Source: Casp-actino8 sp945862545 (GTDB lineage: Bacteria > Actinomycetota > Acidimicrobiia > Acidimicrobiales > Ilumatobacteraceae). From it: a DNA stretch of 6,761 nucleotides. Within the stretch, counting starts at the first letter, position 1. The number at the start of each line of letters is the position of its first letter. A program made the translations under genes and the position numbers. Shown in pieces: positions 5,640 through 6,761 of the stretch. Under the pieces are notes generated by a model that worked only from the letters and a program-made list of their open reading frames with translations, was not told the DNA's origin and did not search any database. The DNA is taken from contig CAMAYS010000118.1 of assembly GCA_945862545.1 (NCBI GenBank), positions 1 through 6,761 on the forward strand, in the 5' to 3' direction.

Positions 5640-6761
5640 CTACCGACCAGCCAGCAAATGCCTTCTCAACAAATCCAGAGCCGAAATCACCGACATCTGT
5701 CGCATTTGATCTCTTTGACCCGGCATCCGCAATGTGGTGGCAAACGCTGGTTCACCTGGAAGGGCAATTCCGACACACACCGTGCCAACAGCTTGACCTT
5801 CTTGCTCAGTCGGACCAGCCACACCAGTCAGCGAGAGCCCCACATCAGAACCCAATACGCGACATGCGCCCTGTGCCATCGCAATGGCCGCGGCCTCTGT
5901 CACCACAGGCCCACGAGGCACCCATAAAAGGTCATATTTCACTTCACTGGCATATGAAACCACGCATCCACGCAGAATGTCACTTGCTCCTGGAATCGCA
6001 GATAGTCGTCCCGACACCAGTCCCCCAGTAACCGACTCGGCCAATCCCAAAGTCAGCCCGCGGCTCCGCAAAATATCCAGCACTACTGACTCCATGGTCT
6101 CGGTATCAAAACCGAAGATCACCTCGCCCACAAGGTCCTGCACTTTTCCTTGCCAATGATCAAGTAACGCATGCGCTTGCTGCTCATCGGCGTGCTGCGC
6201 AGTGAGACGGACCTTGATTCCTTCCCAACCACTCGCCAAAAAAGCCAGCGTGGGATTGCCGAGTTTTTCCAATTCGTTGATCACTGGGTTGAGTCGCTCG
6301 TTCAATCCACTTTCACTTTCACCCCAAGTTCGAATCACGCGACTGACAATGACTCCTGCCTCACCGGCCCGTGCGCGCAAGTCGGGCAAGATGGCTCGCT
6401 CCATCATGTCTTGCATCTCATGGGGCACTCCAGGGACGGCATAAATCACTTTGTCACCCACTGGGCAAATTAAACCTGGCGCCGTACCCCGAGTCTGATG
6501 AATGACCGTGGCCCCCACTGGCACCATTGCTTGCTGAAGATTGTTGTCAGCCATTCGGCGACCGCGACTTTCAAACATCTCGCGGATGACTTGAGCAATA
6601 TCTTCATGCAAAACAAGTTCAACACCCATGACCTCGGCTATCGCTTCACGAGTCAGATCGTCATGCGTGGGGCCGAGTCCGCCACACATAATGACCGCAT
6701 CCGCCTCAACTAAAGCCGCTCGAACGACGTCAACGATGCGCTGATGATTATCGCCAACCTT
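5640..6761 (-). CDS. cinA: CinA, two-domain NMN amidohydrolase / competence-damage protein (5' end outside window)
   Basis: The frame is open to the window edge: 24 codons (K-V-G-D-N-H-Q-R...) precede the internal ATG at 6689 and match CinA, so that ATG is not the start. About 373 residues are visible; roughly 45 are missing by comparison with the usual 410-430. Positions below count from the edge. The N-terminal MoCF/COG1058 domain has G-G-L-G-P-T-H-D-D (27-35) and P-G-V-P-H-E-M (110-116), linked in the family to pyrophosphatase activity. The C-terminal CinA domain (PncC-like) has the catalytic A-E-S-V-T-G-G (241-247), S-Y-A-S-E-V-K (269-275) and T-G-V-A-G-P (312-317). It converts nicotinamide mononucleotide to nicotinate mononucleotide in pyridine-nucleotide salvage. 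Cytosolic. The C-terminus is complete, although its last ~205 bp are duplicated at 4071-4275. Confidence 0.95.
   Translation of the reverse strand, partial: KVGDNHQRIVDVVRAALVEADAVIMCGGLGPTHDDLTREAIAEVMGVELVLHEDIAQVIREMFESRGRRMADNNLQQAMVPVGATVIHQTRGTAPGLICPVGDKVIYAVPGVPHEMQDMMERAILPDLRARAGEAGVIVSRVIRTWGESESGLNERLNPVINELEKLGNPTLAFLASGWEGIKVRLTAQHADEQQAHALLDHWQGKVQDLVGEVIFGFDTETMESVVLDILRSRGLTLGLAESVTGGLVSGRLSAIPGASDILRGCVVSYASEVKYDLLWVPRGPVVTEAAAIAMAQGACRVLGSDVGLSLTGVAGPTEQEGQAVGTVCVGIALPGEPAFATTLRMPGQRDQMRQMSVISALDLLRRHLLAGR
5649..5853. repeat. Direct repeat, right copy (true cinA 3' end)
   Basis: Partner of 4071-4275, lying within the intact cinA frame. Of the nine mismatches in the 200-bp core, seven are synonymous in the cinA frame and two (Arg/Gly and His/Arg) fall in the last eight codons. 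Beyond 5853 cinA continues normally while the other copy runs into the surface gene. Confidence 0.92.

Noticed and set aside
4065..5853. Insertion sequence or transposon carrying the surface gene
   Set aside because: No transposase, no terminal inverted repeats and no short target duplication were seen; the flanks are ~205-bp gene-end repeats instead.

Overview
The window suggests a moderate-GC actinobacterium, most likely in or near the Acidimicrobiia (inference). Grounds: a CarD-type RNA polymerase regulator with a long Lys/Ala/Pro tail, GAGGT- or GGAG-type ribosome sites with some GTG starts, a two-domain CinA, and a secreted protein with a Thr/Val/Pro linker and an LPxTG-like motif. No rRNA or other decisive phylogenetic marker is present.

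Layout. Only one gene is on the plus strand: a VOC/glyoxalase-like protein (46-711). All others are on the minus strand and are read from right to left: cinA (5640-6761, 5' end outside the window), a surface protein with a PKD-like domain and BspA/DUF285-type repeats (4267-5547), a remnant of the 3' end of cinA (4065-4275), tRNA-Arg(UCU) (3941-4014), a carD-family gene (2980-3828), a glutamine-synthetase-like ligase (1545-2921) and an SDR oxidoreductase (713-1483). The SDR and VOC genes converge with one base between their stop codons.

How the genes relate. The ligase and SDR genes are probably co-transcribed (61 bp gap) and may act in amine or amino-acid catabolism, but the substrate cannot be read from the sequence. 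CarD and CinA are housekeeping genes: global transcription control and pyridine-nucleotide repair.

Most notable region: 4065-5853. The last ~205 bp of cinA occur twice as direct repeats about 95% identical, bracketing the surface-protein gene. One copy is the real end of cinA; the other is a headless remnant 50 bp from the tRNA gene. Seven of the nine differences in the 200-bp core are synonymous, which suggests the copies diverged inside two working cinA genes before being brought together. The surface gene would therefore be an imported cargo inserted at the 3' end of cinA, leaving cinA intact. The surface protein is itself odd: its LPxTG-plus-membrane-segment-plus-Arg module is at the N-terminus, its stop codon lies inside the remnant, and its repeats are nearly identical at a 150-bp spacing. 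No transposase or integrase gene is visible.
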